The notes under the pieces: generated by a model
The model's database searches: none
The model's input: the letters and a program-made list of their open reading frames with translations, nothing else
Told to the model about the DNA's origin: nothing
Shown: positions 60,975 through 64,000 of the stretch, piece by piece
Layout: the number at the start of each line of letters is the position of its first letter
Position numbering within the stretch: position 1 is the first letter of the stretch
Made by a program: the position numbers and the translations under genes
Assembly (NCBI GenBank): GCA_026261815.1
Contig: JAMPIT010000575.1
Span: 36,753,501-36,817,500, forward strand
Source of the DNA: Monarcha castaneiventris obscurior
Taxonomy: Eukaryota > Chordata > Aves > Passeriformes > Monarchidae
Direction of reading: 5' to 3'
Length of the DNA stretch: 64,000 nucleotides

Positions 60975-61215
60975 GGTGACAGACCTGGAAGAGAATAGAA
61001 GAAGGCATCTGCAAACCTGCCCTGATCTCTCAGGGGATGTTGACTGCCTGGAGTTCTCCAGGCTGTCAATTCTTGCCGTTCATCCATGAGATTGCCACCA
61101 ATGACACTGCCAGGTATGACCTCAAGAATGTCAAGAGTGACCACAGATGTCTGGAGATGAGGTCAAGGCATCTCCAGCTCTCTGAGTTGGTTTTCATTCT
61201 TTCTCTCTCACACCC
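60975..61215 (+). pseudogene. CR1-type LINE ORF1 esterase (SGNH hydrolase) remnant
   Basis: One plus-strand frame reads IATNDTARYDLKNVKSDHRC, matching the G-T-N-D block of the esterase domain found in ORF1 of CR1-like elements (family usually H-V-G-T-N-D-T-A-R). Ahead of it, EEGICKPALIS corresponds to the family's 'EGxICRPDLxS'. Still earlier, GGTGACAGACCTGGAAGAG at 60975 aligns with codons for the catalytic-serine block G-D-S-L-L-R-G, but the serine and following residues are changed. Beyond, QLSELVFILSLSHP matches 'QVVFSSxLPV'. Gly of GTND is replaced by Ala, and the stretch between the two blocks is shortened by deletion. So the remnant lacks two key residues and is dead. No adjoining ORF2 or CR1 tail was seen. 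Confidence 0.65.
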
Positions 61216-62544
61216 ACTCTGTTAGCAGGAAAAATAGGTGCCTTCAATATTGTCATCTGAAGTTGGCAAATATTTGTTTCAGTTTCTGTTTGACTGCAAG
61301 GGAAAGGCTATTTCTGACAAACAGTTGAAGTTTGCACTGCAATTGGCTGCTGTGGTGGAGCTGTCAGGTGGGGCCATCACCCCAGATTTATGTAGCTCTT
61401 GAATATCTCTCTGCAGGGCAATCCAAAAATTCAAACAAGGACCTTTTAAAACACCTGCTATAATTTGCCTCCAACTGCTAAATCTGTATATCTGTTTGAA
61501 AGATGGAGGACAGTGGGCACACTGATTTCTACATGGTCAGCAGGATTAAAATTTGTGTATATGCTCTTTTCTATCAAATTAAGTGCAAAAGTGTGATAAG
61601 GTTCCTGTATATTATTCCCGTCAACATAATTCTGAATAGGAAGGATTTCACTCATTATTTGTAGATTGCTGCTTTACAATTATATCTTAATTGACTTGAT
61701 CACCAACTTGAACACTTAATATTACAGTATCATTAGCCCATTTACTATTCATCTAAATCACACAATTACAGCAATTAAATTGGTTGCCTTTTAAACACTT
61801 GGTTCAGTGATCTTTAATTAGATCTATGAGCTGAATTACATGGAAAAGGTGCTAAATGTTACAACTGTAGTGAAGGGGTTTATTTGCCATATTATACGGG
61901 ACTGATTTAGATAAATGTCATATGTATTAAAACATGCTGCCTCCTTGATGCTTTCTGGTTACCTAGTGATTCAGGGACTGAACTCTAAATAGCATGGTAG
62001 GAAGCTTCATCTTTTTAAAAACCCATTATAGGCTAAATCTAAAAGGACCATAAACATAATGAAGCAATTCGAATGCAGAGTTTAACTTGCAATATAGTAA
62101 ATGCTTGGTGGTTTTTTTCCTGTCATTCATTTTCACAGAAGAGAAAATCCTGGTTTCATGTTTACAGGCTAGATGTGCATCTTTAGACCCTTCCTGCATC
62201 CTCCCAGCTCTTAGTTTCCATGCATCCTATTCTGTTTTCAGAAATTAAATTTCTAGTGTGCTAGGCAAGAACTTTTGCTTTAAATACATAGAAAGAAACA
62301 CAGAGTTTAGTAGGAACCGCTCTTTTTCCACAAACACACCAGCCCAGTATTTCCTCTCAGTCAAATGGCCAAATTCAAGGTACAGAGAATGAAGCAGGAA
62401 ACATAATTAGGCTTCTGTATAAACTCATGATTTGTTTAAATTTGTCTTAAAGTCTGAGTACAGCTATAATCCCCTAATCTCTAGGGGATAGTAGAACTGC
62501 AAAACATTGAGGGAAGAATGATCAAAGATCTGTGCCTTTGTTTC
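61216..62544. other. AT-rich unannotated DNA, possible conserved non-coding element
   Basis: No gene or known repeat. The 61690-62060 segment is mixed-sequence AT-rich DNA with several homeodomain-type cores (CAATTAAATTGG, TTTAATTAGATC) and few homopolymers, the texture often seen in vertebrate conserved non-coding DNA. This remains an impression. Confidence 0.35.
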
Positions 62545-62832
62545 CTCCCATATGAGGAAGAACTGAGTCACCAAGGATCTTCAGTCCAGAAAAGAGATGA
62601 TCCAGAGGAAATATACTACAGATCTATAAAATCCTGAAAAGCATAAAGAAGGTGAATAAAAATTCATTATTCATTTTACCTTCTAATACAAGAAGAATAG
62701 TAGGAGCTATTAGTCAAAGTTAGTTGAAGCAAGATGCGAAACCAAATAACCAAGCAAGATAGAAGACAGTATGCATCACAGACTTCCTACTTTGTCCAAA
62801 AAGATTGCATCAAGGAGGACAGGGACATAAGG
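62545..62832 (+). mobile_element. Ancient CR1/L3-like LINE 3' region
   Basis: Several runs follow an old amniote LINE 3' region that I recall: 'tcccatatgaggaagaactgagt', 'gatctataaaatcctgaaaagcataaagaaggtgaata', 'ttcattattcattttaccttctaatacaagaag', 'tcaaagttagttgaagcaagatgcgaaaccaaataa' and 'ccaaaaagattgcatcaaggaggacagggacataaggc'. Spacing and order fit the segment coding the ORF2 C-terminus plus 3' UTR. Divergence is clearly higher than in the other CR1 copies here. The subfamily cannot be named without a library search. The 69-codon frame at 62734-62943 lies across it and is not a gene. Confidence 0.6.
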
Positions 62833-64000
62833 CATCCCAAATATATTACAGTGTTTCATAGCAAAAATGTTTGCTTTTGTTTACTTGTTGGGGTTGTTGT
62901 TTTTGTTTTGTCTTTTTCTTTTTTTGGTTTAGATTGTGTGTGAAAACAGATTTTGTGGAAAAAATCTTTTAAAAATTGTCCATTAAAAACATTTAGCTTT
63001 CTACACTGCATAATAATGGATCCCTCCTCCAACTGCTTCTCCAGTTTCCTCCAAAGCATTTTGTTTTCATTGTATTCATTGGCAAGGGGTTCCACATCTC
63101 TGCTGCCCTTTCATGAATAACCATTTTCTCTGGCTTGTTTTGCTTCTTGCTTCAACTAACCAGTCAGAAGAGAGACACAGAAAAAAACCCTTTCTGCTGA
63201 AAATTTATATGGGACAGAAAAAATTATTAAGAATATTCCCATTCCTTCATCAGAATCTATATTTTATTATATTTTGCTTTCAGAACTTTGCATTTCCAAA
63301 GTTCTGAAATGCCAAATAATGTCATAGTCAAGAGATATATGGTCAACCACAAGCTAAGATAGAGCTTTGGTTTTGATTTCCATATTATCTTGAACGGTCT
63401 ACATAATCTACTCTGTTTCACCTCTCCTCACATAGAGTAGGGATAATATTTCACTATTTCCCATGGATATGAGAGAACAAAAATCCTTAATGAATAAGAA
63501 GTGAAGAGGTCTTATGCTGATGATCACACAAATGCTTAGCAGGATAATAGAGTATTCTGGCTGTGCTCTCTTAATGAAGCAATTAACAATTCAAAAAAGC
63601 CAATGATGAACTTTAAGCGATGAATAGAACTAATAGTAGTAAATTTCAGAAAATCTTTAATAACATTCTCAAACTGCAAAATGAAGAGTATCAAATCATT
63701 AACCAGGGAGTTAATTAGAAGTGATGCAATAATACAGGGAATGTGATAGGTGAGATCATTATAAGGAGTCTGGTGATATAAAGGTTCTCAAAATACGGTT
63801 AATCTTTCCACTATTGAATGATAAAAGGAAAAATCTGCTTTATTAAATTTCTTAACTAAGACTTATCCAACAAAACAGTACAACAAAAACTGATAGATAG
63901 ATCACAAGAATGTTATCTAAGACTAGGAGCATTTCCAACAACCTCAGGGTAATTCAAGTTGTATCTCAACTAATAATGCATATCCACCTCTTTTTTCTCC
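62833..64000. other. AT-rich unannotated DNA to window end
   Basis: T/G-rich run at about 62875-62930 and otherwise AT-rich sequence without recognised gene or repeat. Confidence 0.45.

Overview
The window is avian nuclear DNA. It holds many truncated CR1 retrotransposon copies, several ending in the bird-typical ATTCTATGA-type 3' repeat, plus four solo LTRs of one endogenous retrovirus family whose termini (TGTYGTGGTTTAACCC on one strand, TGCTGGTTT on the other) I recognise from bird genomes. The background is AT-rich with few CpGs. The bird order cannot be fixed from this sequence.

I recognise no host protein-coding exon, tRNA, rRNA, known ncRNA or CRISPR array. The longest open frames (120-156 codons) are antisense to CR1, low complexity, or match no protein family I know. 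The window is best read as intergenic DNA or the inside of a very long intron.

Layout. CR1 pieces lie at 1-60 (+), 1308-1595 (-), 8400-8575 (-, reverse-transcriptase part), 11262-11985 (-), 15609-15765 (-), 28951-29517 (+), 48777-50150 (-, a 3' end joined to an endonuclease-coding part), 52972-53440 (+), 60975-61215 (+, ORF1 esterase part) and 62545-62832 (+, older CR1/L3-like 3' region). LTRs lie at 14440-15148 (-), 20420-20841 (-, truncated), 39060-39621 (-) and 56780-57298 (+). Short MIR-like SINE cores are seen near 19.64, 26.45 and 31.9 kb. Simple repeats include an A/C-rich block at 14600-14770, an A24 run at 20420-20443 and a TATTTATTATATG array at 30096-30167. A perfect 41-bp tandem duplication lies at 54838-54919. 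The stretches between are unannotated; a few have the look of conserved non-coding or regulatory DNA, but this cannot be shown without alignment.

No genes work together here, and I found no new biological system. The more interesting items are a CR1 copy that joins its endonuclease region directly to its 3' tail, recognisable fragments of all three CR1 enzymatic domains (esterase, endonuclease, reverse transcriptase) at three separate loci, one LTR family whose internal A-rich tract has diverged differently in each copy, and the young-looking 41-bp duplication.
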